Source: Spiribacter roseus
Lineage (GTDB): Bacteria; Pseudomonadota; Gammaproteobacteria; Nitrococcales; Nitrococcaceae
Assembly (NCBI RefSeq): GCF_002813635.1
Contig: NZ_CP016382.1
Span: 1,833,001-1,897,000 of the forward strand
Reading direction: 5' to 3'
DNA length: 64,000 nt
The notes beneath the pieces were generated by a model, which made no database searches, had not been told where the DNA came from, and saw only the letters and a list, made by a program, of their open reading frames with translations. Positions 19,204 through 28,375 of this stretch are shown in pieces. Position numbers and translations under genes: made by a program. Position 1 is the stretch's first letter; each line of letters starts with the position of its first letter.

Positions 19204-19650
19204 TCAGGCCAGGTGCTGCTTGACGCGGGCGCTGACCGCGCTCATGTCGGCCCGCCCCTGCATCTGCGGTTTGAGTACCGCCATGACCCGGCCCATGTCA
19301 CGCACGGACTCGGCCGCGGTCTGTTCGATGGCGGCGGCCACCCGGGCATCGATCTCGGCCTCGTCGAGGGCCTTGGGCAGAAACTCGCCGATGACCTCGA
19401 TTTCGGCCTTTTCGGCGGCGGCCAGCTCGGCGCGCCCGGCCGCCTCGTACTGCTCGATGGATTCGCGCCGCTGCTTGACCATTTTATCGAGGATCGCGAG
19501 CACGTCGGCATCGTCGAGAGTGCGACGCTCGTCGACTTCCTTTTGCTTGATCGCGGCGCTGATCATGCGCAGCGTGCCGAGGCGCGGCTTGTCGCCCGCG
19601 CGCATCGCCGCCTTGACGGCATCGGACAGCTGCGTGCCGAGTTCACTCAC
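19204..19650 (-). CDS. GatB/YqeY domain protein
   Basis: 148 residues, all-helical YqeY fold. Typical pieces are AMRAGDKPRLGTLRMISAAIKQKEVDERR and the C-terminal VMAVLKPQMQGRADMS. The domain resembles the tRNA-binding tail of the amidotransferase subunit GatB, so a tRNA-related role is suspected but unproven. It is inserted between rpsU and dnaG, a common arrangement in gammaproteobacteria outside the enterics. Confidence 0.92.
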   Translation of the reverse strand: MSELGTQLSDAVKAAMRAGDKPRLGTLRMISAAIKQKEVDERRTLDDADVLAILDKMVKQRRESIEQYEAAGRAELAAAEKAEIEVIGEFLPKALDEAEIDARVAAAIEQTAAESVRDMGRVMAVLKPQMQGRADMSAVSARVKQHLA

Positions 19651-19664
19651 TGTGCGGATGCCCC

Positions 19665-19880
19665 TCAGTAGAGGCGCTGACCGCGCTGGTTCTCGCGCTG
19701 TACGCGCTTGGCATGCCGCTTGACCGCCGCTGCCTGCTTGCGCTTGCGCTCCTGGGTGGGCTTTTCATAATGCTCGCGGCGACGTACTTCCGAGAGTACA
19801 CCGGCCTTCTCGCAGGAGCGCTTGAAGCGGCGCAGTGCCACCTCGAAGGGCTCATTCTCGCGAACCTTGACGTTCGGCAT
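19665..19880 (-). CDS. rpsU: 30S ribosomal protein S21
   Basis: 71 residues, very basic, starting [20 protein letters not shown], the S21 N-terminal pattern. It is the first gene of the macromolecular synthesis operon and helps initiation of translation on the 30S subunit. The 117-base region to the divergent tsaD gene should hold promoters for both. Confidence 0.97.
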   Translation of the reverse strand: MPNVKVRENEPFEVALRRFKRSCEKAGVLSEVRRREHYEKPTQERKRKQAAAVKRHAKRVQRENQRGQRLY

Positions 19881-19997
19881 AGTGCTCTAACCTTACCGTG
19901 TTGCTGTAAACGACGTAGAATCAAGGGACTTGGATTCAGCCCTACAGTCTAAGCGGAGAGACCAGCGATTGCAAAAACCCAGCGCCCGGGGCGAGCG

Positions 19998-21020
19998 ATG
20001 ATCACCCTGGGCATCGAGACCTCCTGCGACGAGACCGGCATTGCCCTTTATTCGGACAAAGCCGGGTTGGTGGCCCATCGACTGCACAGCCAGGCAGCCA
20101 CCCATGCCCGCTATGGCGGCGTGGTGCCCGAGCTTGCCTCGCGCGATCACATCCGTCGCGTGCTGCCGCTGGTCGAGGACTGCCTGGCCGAGGCGGGGCT
20201 GCGGCCCGCTGACATCGATGGCGTGGCCTACACCCGCGGGCCGGGGCTGGCCGGGGCGCTGCTGGTGGGCGCGGCGGTGGCGGAGAGTCTCGGCTGGGCG
20301 CTCGAGCGTCCGGTGCTGGGGGTCCATCACATGGAGGCGCACCTGCTGGCGCCCATGCTCGAGGCCGATCCCCCGGGTTTCCCGTTTGTCGCGCTGCTGG
20401 TCTCGGGCGGTCATACCCTGCTGGTCGAGGTGACCGGCCTGGGTCGCTACCGGATTCTGGGCGAGTCGCTGGATGATGCGGCGGGCGAGGCCTTTGACAA
20501 GACCGCCAAGCTGCTGGGGCTGCCCTATCCGGGCGGGCCACAGCTCGAGGCACTGGCCGGCGGGGGTGAGGCGGGATCGCTGCGCTTTCCGCGGCCCATG
20601 ACCGACCGGCCGGGGTTCGACTTCAGCTTCAGCGGACTGAAGACCGCCGTGCTCAATGCCGTGCGCGACGCCGATCCGCCGATCCCGCGCGAGACCGTCG
20701 CCCGGGCCTTCCAGGATGCCGTGGTGGAGACGTTCGCCATCAAGGTGCGGCGGGCGCTTCAGGCGACCGGTGCCGGCCATCTGGTGGTGGCCGGCGGTGT
20801 GGGTGCCAACCAGGCGCTGCGCGGGCGGCTGCGTTCGGTGGCCGCCGCCGAGGGCGCGGCGGTGGCCTTCCCGCGGCTGGCGTTCTGCACCGACAACGGC
20901 GCGATGATCGCCTACGCCGGGCACTGCCGGCTCGCCGCCGGCGAGCGCAGCGGTGACGGGGCCGATGTGCGCCCGCGGTGGCCGCTTGACGAGCTGCGCC
21001 CGCCGGCGGCCGCCGACTAG
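19998..21020 (+). CDS. tsaD: tRNA N6-adenosine threonylcarbamoyltransferase
   Basis: 340 residues. TsaD transfers the threonylcarbamoyl group to A37 of ANN-reading tRNAs with TsaB and TsaE. The start [13 protein letters not shown], the metal-binding HHMEAHLL motif and the late [10 protein letters not shown] motif are all present. It is divergent from rpsU, the classic neighbour of this gene in gammaproteobacteria. Its stop overlaps the convergent plsY stop by four bases. Confidence 0.97.
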   Translation: MITLGIETSCDETGIALYSDKAGLVAHRLHSQAATHARYGGVVPELASRDHIRRVLPLVEDCLAEAGLRPADIDGVAYTRGPGLAGALLVGAAVAESLGWALERPVLGVHHMEAHLLAPMLEADPPGFPFVALLVSGGHTLLVEVTGLGRYRILGESLDDAAGEAFDKTAKLLGLPYPGGPQLEALAGGGEAGSLRFPRPMTDRPGFDFSFSGLKTAVLNAVRDADPPIPRETVARAFQDAVVETFAIKVRRALQATGAGHLVVAGGVGANQALRGRLRSVAAAEGAAVAFPRLAFCTDNGAMIAYAGHCRLAAGERSGDGADVRPRWPLDELRPPAAAD

Positions 21021-21604
21021 CGCTGGCCGATGCGCGGTTCGGTGCCGTTGGCGATGCGCCGGATATTGCCCCGATGCCGCCAGGCGGTGAGCAGCGCCAT
21101 CCCCGCGGCCATTACGGCCAGCGCGGGTGCCGGGGTGATGAGCAGGAAATAGGCCGGCGCCAGTGCAAAGCTGACCAGCGCCGCCAGTGACGACATCCGG
21201 GCAAGCCCCGCCACGACCGCCCAGGTCAGTGCCACTGCCAGGCCCGCCGGCCACGCGGCGGCGATGAAAATGCCCAGGCCCGTGGCAATGCCCTTGCCGC
21301 CCTGAAACCCGAAGAACACCGGGTACAGATGCCCCAGGAAGGCCGCGCCGCCGACGCTCGCCACGGTGATGCCGGGCAGTTCCAGCGCCTGTGCGATGAG
21401 CACCGGCACCACGCCCTTCAACGCATCGCCAAGCAGCGTGGCCAGCGCCGCGGGGCGGCCGCCCAGACGCAGCACGTTGGTGGCCCCCGGATTGCCGCTG
21501 CCGTCGTGGCGTGGATCGCCCAGGCCAAGCAGTCGGGCCACCAGCACGCCGGTGGACACGGAGCCGGCCAGATAGCCGAGGATGACAAGGGCAGCGTCGA
21601 TCAT
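21017..21604 (-). CDS. plsY: glycerol-3-phosphate acyltransferase PlsY
   Basis: 195 residues from ATG 21604 with about five membrane helices. The three PlsY motifs are seen: [31 protein letters not shown], and [13 protein letters not shown]. It acylates glycerol-3-phosphate using acyl phosphate made by PlsX, the first step of phospholipid synthesis. The longer open frame upstream to 21667 is not needed. It is convergent with tsaD, and folB starts 81 bases away divergently. Confidence 0.95.
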   Translation of the reverse strand: MIDAALVILGYLAGSVSTGVLVARLLGLGDPRHDGSGNPGATNVLRLGGRPAALATLLGDALKGVVPVLIAQALELPGITVASVGGAAFLGHLYPVFFGFQGGKGIATGLGIFIAAAWPAGLAVALTWAVVAGLARMSSLAALVSFALAPAYFLLITPAPALAVMAAGMALLTAWRHRGNIRRIANGTEPRIGQR

Positions 21605-21684
21605 GGCGGTATTCCATCGGCTGCCGGGGGCCGGGTCAAGCGGGCCTTGTGCTGGCCGCGGCGACATGAAATGCTCCGGCCGTT

Positions 21685-22047
21685 ATGGATACTGTGTTCC
21701 TCGAGGCACTCTCGCTGCGCGCCGTGATCGGCGTCCATGCCTGGGAGCGGGCCTTCGCCCAGCGCCTTGAGCTGGATCTGGACCTGGCGGTGGACACCAC
21801 GCAGGCCGCTGCCACCGATGCCATCGATGCGGCGGTGGATTACGCCGCCCTCAGCGACCGGCTGACCCAGTCCGCGGCGGCCTCCGACTGCCAGCTCATC
21901 GAGACCCTGGCGGATCGGCTGGCCGGTGTGGTGCTCGAAGACGGCCGGATCGCCCGGGTTGAGCTGACCCTGCGCAAGCCCGGGGCGGTCCCGGCGGCTC
22001 GGAACGTGGGTGTCCGTATCACCCGAAGCCAATCAGAGGTCCCATGA
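21685..22047 (+). CDS. folB: dihydroneopterin aldolase
   Basis: 120 residues. The family start (VFLEALSLRAVIGVHAWERAFAQ), a conserved DYAAL segment and LIETLADRLA are recognisable. It converts dihydroneopterin to 6-hydroxymethyl-dihydropterin in folate synthesis. Its last four bases overlap the start of folK, the next enzyme in the pathway, so the two are coupled. Confidence 0.95.
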   Translation: MDTVFLEALSLRAVIGVHAWERAFAQRLELDLDLAVDTTQAAATDAIDAAVDYAALSDRLTQSAAASDCQLIETLADRLAGVVLEDGRIARVELTLRKPGAVPAARNVGVRITRSQSEVP

Positions 22048-22544
22048 ATCGTGCCTATCTGAGCATCGGCAGCAACATCGAACCCGAGCGCCATGTCCGC
22101 GCCGCGGTCGCCGCACTGAACGAGCGCTTCGGGCCGCTGACGCTCTCGCCGGTCTACCAGACCCGTGCCGTCGGCTTTGACGGCGACGACTTCTACAACC
22201 TGGTGGTGGGGCTCGACACCGATACCGCCGTCGATCAGCTGGCCGCGGCCTGCCGCGAGATCGAGACCGAGCAAGGCCGGCAGCGGACCGACCGGCGCTT
22301 CAGTGCCCGGACGCTGGACATCGACCTGCTTACGCTGGGCAACATCATCCGCGACGATGTCCCGATCCTGCCGCGTGACGAAATCCTCAAATATGCGTTC
22401 GTGCTCAAGCCCCTGGTGGATATCGCACCGGATGAACGCCACCCGCTGGATGGCCGGCGCTACGCCGATATCTGGGCGTCGTTCGAGGATGACGATGGGT
22501 TGAAGCCGATCGCGCTCGACCTTTCCACCGAAAACGGCGGCTGA
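22044..22544 (+). CDS. folK: 2-amino-4-hydroxy-6-hydroxymethyldihydropteridine pyrophosphokinase
   Basis: 166 residues. The HPPK signature RRFSARTLDIDLL with the two metal-binding aspartates is present, and the N-terminus has YLSIGSNIEPERH. It pyrophosphorylates the FolB product using ATP, ahead of DHPS. It is translationally coupled to folB, and a MidA-type methyltransferase gene follows after two bases. Confidence 0.95.
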   Translation: MNRAYLSIGSNIEPERHVRAAVAALNERFGPLTLSPVYQTRAVGFDGDDFYNLVVGLDTDTAVDQLAAACREIETEQGRQRTDRRFSARTLDIDLLTLGNIIRDDVPILPRDEILKYAFVLKPLVDIAPDERHPLDGRRYADIWASFEDDDGLKPIALDLSTENGG

Positions 22545-22546
22545 TC

Positions 22547-23755
22547 ATGGCCCGGCGTGATGGCCCCGAGGCACCGCCGGCGCCGGATGCGGCCGCGGCG
22601 CGGCACAGCGCCGAACTGCGCGAGCGGATCGATGCCGCGATTGCCATGGCCGGCGGGCGGATGGACTTTGCCGAGTATATGGCGCTGGCCCTGTACGCGC
22701 CGGGTCTGGGCTATTACAGCGCCGGGCAGACCCGTTTCGGGCCGGGGGGCGACTTCACCACCGCACCGCTCATGTCGCCGCTGTTCGCCTGGACGCTGGC
22801 GCGCGAGGTCCAGCGCACCCTCGAGGCGGTCGACGGCGATACCGTGCTCGAGTTCGGCGCCGGAACCGGCCGCATGGCGGCGGATCTGCTCGAGGCGCTG
22901 GCGGCGGCCGACGCACGGCCGGCGCGGTATCTGATCATCGAGGTCAGCGCCGACCTCCGTGCCGAACAGGCCCGCACGCTGGAGGCCCTTGATCCGGATC
23001 TGCGTGATCGGGTGACCTGGCTCGAGCGACTGCCGGCGACGCCGATCCGGGGTGTGGTGCTGGCCAACGAAGTGATGGATGCCCTGCCGGTGCGGCGCTT
23101 CCAGCGCACCGCCACGGGGGTGGACTGCCTGGCGGTGGGGCATGACGGGGACGGCGCGCTGGCGTGGCAGACCCGTCCCGCCGACGACGAGCTGCAGGCC
23201 GCCGTCGCCGGCATTGAGGCGGCCATTGGCGAGCGGCTGCCGGCGGGCTACTGCTCGGAATGGTGCCCGTCGCTGGCCCCCTGGGTGGCCGAACTGGGCG
23301 AGCTGCTGGCGGCCGGCGCGGCGTTCCTCATCGACTATGGCTACCCCCGGGCCGAGTACTATCACCCCCAGCGCGCCACCGGCACGCTGCTATGTCACTA
23401 CCGCCATCGCGCCCACGACGATCCGTTTTTCTGGCCGGGGCTGCAGGACATCACCGCCTCGGTGGATTTCACCGCCGTGGCGGACGCCGGCCTCGATGCG
23501 GGGCTGGACCTGCTGGGCTTCGCCACCCAGGGCAACTTCCTGACCGGGGCCGGATTGACCGAGGTGCTTCAGGCGCAGGCCGGCGAAGACTCTGACCGGG
23601 CGGCCGAGCTGGCGCAGAGCGCCAAGCCGCTGATCTTTCCCGACGAGCTCGGCGAGCGCTTCAAGGTGCTGGGCCTGGGGCGTGGCATGGCGGCGCCACT
23701 GCCGGGCTTTTCCTTTGCCGACCATCGGGCGCGCTTGTCACCAAAAGGAAATTAA
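22547..23755 (+). CDS. SAM-dependent methyltransferase, MidA/NDUFAF7 family
   Basis: 402 residues. The family core includes YMALALYAPGLGYYSAG, FTTAPLMSPLFAWTLA, the SAM-binding LEFGAGTGRMAADLL and VVLANEVMDALPVRRF. In mitochondria NDUFAF7 methylates an arginine of a complex I subunit; bacterial substrates are unknown. It follows folK by two bases, suggesting co-transcription, without a clear functional link to folate. The last codons run into an AT-rich stretch before the cyclase gene. Confidence 0.88.
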   Translation: MARRDGPEAPPAPDAAAARHSAELRERIDAAIAMAGGRMDFAEYMALALYAPGLGYYSAGQTRFGPGGDFTTAPLMSPLFAWTLAREVQRTLEAVDGDTVLEFGAGTGRMAADLLEALAAADARPARYLIIEVSADLRAEQARTLEALDPDLRDRVTWLERLPATPIRGVVLANEVMDALPVRRFQRTATGVDCLAVGHDGDGALAWQTRPADDELQAAVAGIEAAIGERLPAGYCSEWCPSLAPWVAELGELLAAGAAFLIDYGYPRAEYYHPQRATGTLLCHYRHRAHDDPFFWPGLQDITASVDFTAVADAGLDAGLDLLGFATQGNFLTGAGLTEVLQAQAGEDSDRAAELAQSAKPLIFPDELGERFKVLGLGRGMAAPLPGFSFADHRARLSPKGN

Positions 23756-23806
23756 TTTAGTACTAAATAAACGGCGGTCAATCACAATTAGATACCGGAG
23801 AACGGA

Positions 23807-24496
23807 ATGGACTCCCCCGGCCCCTATCGATACCGACTTGTAGATCTCCCGGGCCCCCGGGGCAATGCCTGGTTCTCGTCGTATCTCTCGCGCCCGGTCC
23901 GCGAACTGCTTGATGCCGGTCCTGCCGCCCAGCGCCGCCTCCAGTCCCCCCACAGTGCCGATGTGTGTATCCTTTTCACCGATATCCGGGGGTTTACCGA
24001 TCTCTCGCCGACCATCGATCTGGATGCCCTGTTTCGCACCGTTGATGCCTGTATCGGCCGCCAGATCCGATTGATCGAATACTACAACGGCTATGTCGAT
24101 AACTTTACCGGCGACGGACTGATGGCGGTTTTCGACGGCAGCGGGATGGAGGAAAACGCCTGCCGCTGCGCCCTCGAGGTGGTGGCACGGGCCCTGCCGG
24201 TTCTACGCTGCCCCGAGGCGACGGTCATGCCCATCGGTGCCGGTCTGCACCGGGGGCATGTGGCCATGGGTACTCTGGGGGCGGAGACGCGGCGCACCTA
24301 TACGTCGATTGGCGATACGGTCAACCGCGCGGCGCGGCTGGCGGGATTTGCGTGGGGAAGGGAGCTGATGATCAGCAATCGCATCCGAGAAGGGGTCAGC
24401 GCCGACATCGCCCGGCATTTCGCGCCGGTGCCGGTCAGTCGGCTGCGGCGGGACATGGATCCGGTGGCGCCGGTCTATCGATCGAGGCGCGCCTGA
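23807..24496 (+). CDS. stand-alone class III adenylate/guanylate cyclase domain protein
   Basis: 229 residues made up almost wholly of one cyclase catalytic domain. Both metal-binding aspartates are present (CILFTDIRGFTD and TGDGLMAVFD), and the transition-state Asn/Arg pair is in YTSIGDTVNRAARLAG. There is no membrane, GAF, PAS or HAMP sensor; only about 50 residues precede the domain. It should be active, probably as a dimer making cAMP or cGMP. The specificity residues are not decisive by eye. The gene is preceded by a short AT-rich gap and abuts uppP (TGA then ATG). Confidence 0.85.
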   Translation: MDSPGPYRYRLVDLPGPRGNAWFSSYLSRPVRELLDAGPAAQRRLQSPHSADVCILFTDIRGFTDLSPTIDLDALFRTVDACIGRQIRLIEYYNGYVDNFTGDGLMAVFDGSGMEENACRCALEVVARALPVLRCPEATVMPIGAGLHRGHVAMGTLGAETRRTYTSIGDTVNRAARLAGFAWGRELMISNRIREGVSADIARHFAPVPVSRLRRDMDPVAPVYRSRRA

Positions 24497-25312
24497 ATGG
24501 ACCTTGTCCAGGCACTCTGGCTGGGCCTGATCCAGGGCCTGACCGAATTTCTGCCCATTTCCAGTTCGGCGCATCTGATTCTCGTGCCGCGACTCCTGGG
24601 CTGGCCCGACCAGGGGCTGGCGTTTGATGTGGCCGTCCATGTCGGCACGCTGCTGGCGGTGATGCTGCATTTCCGCCGCCAGGTGGGACCGCTGGTGGGG
24701 GATACGCTGGTCTCGGTCTGGCGCCGCCAGCCGGTGGGGGAAAGCCGTCTGGGCTGGGCGCTGATCATCGGCACGCTGCCGCTGGTGGCCGGTGCGCTGA
24801 TCCTGGCGGACGCCGCCGAGGGCGTATTCCGCGACCCGCGGGTGATCGCCACCGCGACCATCGGCTTCGGCGTCCTGCTGTGGGTCGCCGCGCGTCGTGC
24901 CGGTCCGCGCGATGAGCACAGCATCGGTCCGGGGGCCGCACTGTTCATCGGCGCCGCCCAGGTCCTCGCGATCATTCCGGGGACGTCACGCTCCGGCATC
25001 ACCATGACCGCGGGACTGTGGCTGGGGCTGGAGGCGACGGCGGCGGCGCGCTTCTCATTCCTGCTGTCGATGCCGGCCATCGCCCTGGCGGGCGCGTGGA
25101 AGGCGCTGCAGCTGGGCGCCGCCGACGGGCCGGTGAACTGGGGGGTGTTCGGTTTTGGCGCCCTGGTTTCGGGGGTCTCGGCCTATCTGTGCATTCGGGT
25201 GTTTCTGGCGCTGGTCGCGCGGCTTGGCATGACGCCATTCGTCATCTACCGGCTGGTGCTGGGTGGGGTGCTGCTGGTGATGTTCAGCGGCGCTGGGCCT
25301 GCAGCCGGGTAA
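24497..25312 (+). CDS. uppP: undecaprenyl-diphosphatase (BacA/UppP)
   Basis: 271 residues and about eight membrane helices. The two catalytic motifs are clear: GLTEFLPISSSAHL near the N-terminus and IIPGTSRSGITMT in the middle. It removes a phosphate from undecaprenyl diphosphate to recycle the lipid carrier of peptidoglycan and polysaccharide synthesis; loss causes bacitracin sensitivity. It begins directly after the cyclase stop and overlaps the convergent cca gene by 29 bases at its 3' end. Confidence 0.96.
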   Translation: MDLVQALWLGLIQGLTEFLPISSSAHLILVPRLLGWPDQGLAFDVAVHVGTLLAVMLHFRRQVGPLVGDTLVSVWRRQPVGESRLGWALIIGTLPLVAGALILADAAEGVFRDPRVIATATIGFGVLLWVAARRAGPRDEHSIGPGAALFIGAAQVLAIIPGTSRSGITMTAGLWLGLEATAAARFSFLLSMPAIALAGAWKALQLGAADGPVNWGVFGFGALVSGVSAYLCIRVFLALVARLGMTPFVIYRLVLGGVLLVMFSGAGPAAG

Positions 25313-26525
25313 TGACCTCGATGCGGGCGCCGCGGATGGCGCGGCCGATGGCCGGTCCGCTGAGTCCCGCCTCCACGAACGTCGAGGCATCCACCTCGCG
25401 GCAGCGGGCGAATGCGGTGCGCAGCCACTCGGCCTGCGGATAGGGCCGGTCCTCAAGCCCCTTGCGGCCGCGGTAGTCCGCCTCGCAGGCGAGCAGGAAC
25501 GGATCCAGCCGCTCGGGCCGTCGGAACAGGTCCAGCCCCTCCATCAGCGCCAGCACGTCATCGGCCGCCAGCGCCTGTACCCGGTGGCAGTCCAGGTGAT
25601 GGCGGGTGACGCCGAGGGCGAGATCACGGCACGCCGACGGCACCCGGAGTCGTTCGCAGAGTGTCTTGACCAGTGGGACGCCGCGCGCCTCGTGACCACG
25701 GTGCCCGGGCAGCTGTTCGGCCGGGGTCACGCCCTTACCCAGATCGTGGACCAGCGCCGAGAAGCGCGTGGCCAGGTCGGCATCCAGCCGCACCGCCTGG
25801 GCCAGCACCCGCAGGATATGGTCGCCGGTGTCGATTTCCGGGTGATGCCGGGCCGGTTGGGGGATGCCGAACAGGCAGTCCACCTCGGGCATCAGCACCG
25901 CCAGCGCCCCGCAGTCGCGCAGAAGGCGGATGTACTCATCCGGTGCCGGGGCCATCAGCGCCTTGGCGGTTTCCTGCCAGACCCGCTCGGGGACCAGCGC
26001 CTCGACTTCGCCATTGGCGACCATCCCGCGGCACAGGCTCAGCGTTTCGTCGGCCACCTCGAAACCCAGCGGCGCCAGGCGGGCGGCAAACCGGGCCAGC
26101 CGCAGGATCCGCACCGGGTCCTCGCGAAACGCCGGCGAGACATGCCGCATCCGTCGGGCCTTGAGGTCGTCGTAGCCATGGAAGGGATCGATCAGGCTGC
26201 CGTCCGGCGCCCGGGCCATGGCGTTGATGGTCAGGTCGCGGCGCCCCAGATCCGCGGCCAGACTGACGTCGGGATCGGCATGAAAGGTGAACCCGTGATA
26301 GCCGGGGCCGGTCTTGCGCTCGGTGCGCGCCAGGGCGTATTCCTCGTGGGTGTGCGGGTGCAGGAACACCGGAAACTCGCGGCCCACCGGCTCGAAGCCG
26401 CGTTCGGTCATGGCCTCGGGGCTGGCCCCGACCACCACCCAGTCATGTTCGTGCACCGGCAGGCCGAGCAGGCGGTCGCGAACGGCCCCGCCCACTTCGT
26501 AGACTTCGAGGCCGGCCGTGGTCAC
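25284..26525 (-). CDS. cca: multifunctional CCA tRNA nucleotidyltransferase/phosphohydrolase
   Basis: 413 residues from GTG 26525, chosen because it overlaps the upstream stop (GTGA) and gives V-T-T-A-G-L-EVYEVGGAVRDRLLG; a longer reading to 26555 is possible. The nucleotidyltransferase motif GGAVRD, EHDWVV and RRDLTINAMA are followed by an HD domain (LVHDLGKG) found in gammaproteobacterial CCA enzymes with 2'-phosphatase and phosphodiesterase activity. It builds and repairs the tRNA 3' CCA end. Confidence 0.94.
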   Translation of the reverse strand: MTTAGLEVYEVGGAVRDRLLGLPVHEHDWVVVGASPEAMTERGFEPVGREFPVFLHPHTHEEYALARTERKTGPGYHGFTFHADPDVSLAADLGRRDLTINAMARAPDGSLIDPFHGYDDLKARRMRHVSPAFREDPVRILRLARFAARLAPLGFEVADETLSLCRGMVANGEVEALVPERVWQETAKALMAPAPDEYIRLLRDCGALAVLMPEVDCLFGIPQPARHHPEIDTGDHILRVLAQAVRLDADLATRFSALVHDLGKGVTPAEQLPGHRGHEARGVPLVKTLCERLRVPSACRDLALGVTRHHLDCHRVQALAADDVLALMEGLDLFRRPERLDPFLLACEADYRGRKGLEDRPYPQAEWLRTAFARCREVDASTFVEAGLSGPAIGRAIRGARIEVITRLQAQRR

Positions 26526-27487
26526 TCGGAGTGACGCCCCGCATCGCGGCGCCACTCGTCGTAGCGGTCCCGGGATTTCTGACCGCCCAGATAGCCCGGC
26601 GCCACCGCCTCGAGGGCGGTCGGGTGGATGCCCAGATCGGGCAGGGCGTTGTGACTGCAGACGTTGTCCACCTGGGCGGACAGGTAGTTGTCGTAGGTGT
26701 AGGGCTGGCCGGGCACCCGCTGCATGATCCGGCCCTGCAGCCGTGACAGCCCGTCGGGCAGCCCGACGATGGCGCGCCGGACGCCCAGCAGCTCGGCCAC
26801 ATAACGGACCAGCGTTTTCAGCGAGTACACCGTCGGGCCGCCCAGCTCGTAGGTCCTGCCAAAGGTCCGGCGGTCGCTGAGGGCGGTCTCAAAAGCCGCC
26901 GCCACATCATCAACGTAGACCGGCTGGAATTTGGCCTCGGGCGTGGGCAGCGGCATCACCGGCGCCATCCTGAGCAGACCGGCGAAGGTGTTGAGAAAGC
27001 TGTCGGCGGGGCCGAAGACCACCGAGGGCTTGAACACCGTCACCGCCAGTTCATCGCCATTGGCGGCCAGCGCCAGGCGCTCGCCCTCGCCCTTGGTCTG
27101 CTGATAGCGGCTGGGCCCATCGATGTCGGCGCCCAGCGCGCTCATGTGCAGCAGGCGCTTGACGCCGGCCGTGTGGCAGGCCTCGAGCAGCTTTTCGACC
27201 AGCCGGACGTGCACGGTCTCGAAATCGCGACCGGGCTTTTTCGACTCGTTGAGGATCGCCACCAGGTTGATGACGGCATCCACCCCCTCGAGCTGTGCGG
27301 CGAGCTGCTGCGCGTCGTGGATATCGGTCTCCACCAGCTCGAGATTGGGGATGGGCAGCAGGTGGCGATTGCGCTCGCGGCGGCGCGTCAGCACCTTGAT
27401 GTGAATGGGGGTGTTGGCGAGGCGGTTGGCGATCTGGCGACCGACGAATCCGGTGCCGCCGAGGATGCAGACAGTCTGGATGCGCAT
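26522..27487 (-). CDS. NAD(P)-binding protein of the complex I NDUFA9 family
   Basis: 321 residues from ATG 27487. A Rossmann glycine motif (CILGGTGFVGRQIANRLA) is followed by an atypical short-chain dehydrogenase core (VINLVAILNE, LLHMSALGAD, YQQTKGEGE, VVFGPADSF). This is the family of NDUFA9-like proteins, in bacteria annotated as NAD-dependent epimerases. Function is not known; a role in quinone or respiratory complex stability is a family-based guess. Its stop overlaps the cca start. Confidence 0.85.
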   Translation of the reverse strand: MRIQTVCILGGTGFVGRQIANRLANTPIHIKVLTRRRERNRHLLPIPNLELVETDIHDAQQLAAQLEGVDAVINLVAILNESKKPGRDFETVHVRLVEKLLEACHTAGVKRLLHMSALGADIDGPSRYQQTKGEGERLALAANGDELAVTVFKPSVVFGPADSFLNTFAGLLRMAPVMPLPTPEAKFQPVYVDDVAAAFETALSDRRTFGRTYELGGPTVYSLKTLVRYVAELLGVRRAIVGLPDGLSRLQGRIMQRVPGQPYTYDNYLSAQVDNVCSHNALPDLGIHPTALEAVAPGYLGGQKSRDRYDEWRRDAGRHSE

Positions 27488-27576
27488 GATTGCCGCGCTC
27501 TCCCTGATTGGCTTGTCGATGCACCCATTGTAGAGCAAATGACATACTGTCGGTTTGCACGCGCTGGAATGAGGTC

Positions 27577-28371
27577 ATGGTGCTGTCGCTGCTCATCTAC
27601 GTCGCCGCTGGTGCGGTGGTCGGGTTTGTCTCGGGCCTGTTCGGCATCGGCGGCGGCGTGATTGTGGTGCCCATGCTCCTGCCGATCTTCCAGGCCCAGG
27701 GGCTGAGCATGGATGTGGCCATGCACATGGCGGTGGGCAGCTCGCTGGCGACCATCGTCATCACCGGCCTGTCCTCGGCCCGCGCCCACTGGCGGCTGGG
27801 CAACCTGGTGGTCTCGGCGCTGCCGTGGCTGGTGGCGGGCCTGGTCACCGGGGCATTGATCGGCGCCCAGCTGGCGGCGGCCCTGTCCGGCGATATCCTG
27901 CGGATCATCTTTGCGCTGTTCGTGCTCGCCCTGGCGGCGCGCATGGCGTTTGCGCTGGAACCTCCGCCGGGCCGGATCATGCCACGGCCGGCCGCGGTGG
28001 CGGCGGTGGGGGGCGTGATCGGCACCCTGTCGAGCCTGGTGGGGATCGGCGGTGGGACACTGGTGGTGCCGTTTCTGGTCTGGTCGGGGGTGGCCATGCG
28101 TCAGGCGGTGGGCACATCGGCGGCGGCGGGGGTGAGCATCGCGCTGGCCGGCAGCATCGGCTTCATTGTCGCCGGCACCGGCGAGGATCGCCTGCCAGCG
28201 CTGAGCACCGGTTATATCTACTGGCCGGCGGTGGGCGGGATCACCGTGGCCAGCGTGTTCCTCGCCCCCGTGGGCGCGCGGGTCGCGAGCCGCATCCCGG
28301 CGGTCTGGCTGCGGCGGATCTTTGCCGGCTTTCTGGTGATCGTCGGGCTGCGGCTGCTGCTGTCGGGCTGA
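27577..28371 (+). CDS. TauE/SafE family sulfite/organosulfonate exporter-like permease
   Basis: 264 residues from ATG 27577 with about eight membrane helices and two copies of the family's glycine motif: SGLFGIGGGVIVVPML and SSLVGIGGGTLVVPFL. The longer frame from 27508 runs through the promoter area and is not needed. Members export sulfite, sulfoacetate or related anions; the substrate here is unknown. It is divergent from the NDUFA9-like gene and convergent with accC. Confidence 0.88.
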   Translation: MVLSLLIYVAAGAVVGFVSGLFGIGGGVIVVPMLLPIFQAQGLSMDVAMHMAVGSSLATIVITGLSSARAHWRLGNLVVSALPWLVAGLVTGALIGAQLAAALSGDILRIIFALFVLALAARMAFALEPPPGRIMPRPAAVAAVGGVIGTLSSLVGIGGGTLVVPFLVWSGVAMRQAVGTSAAAGVSIALAGSIGFIVAGTGEDRLPALSTGYIYWPAVGGITVASVFLAPVGARVASRIPAVWLRRIFAGFLVIVGLRLLLSG

Positions 28372-28375
28372 GCCC

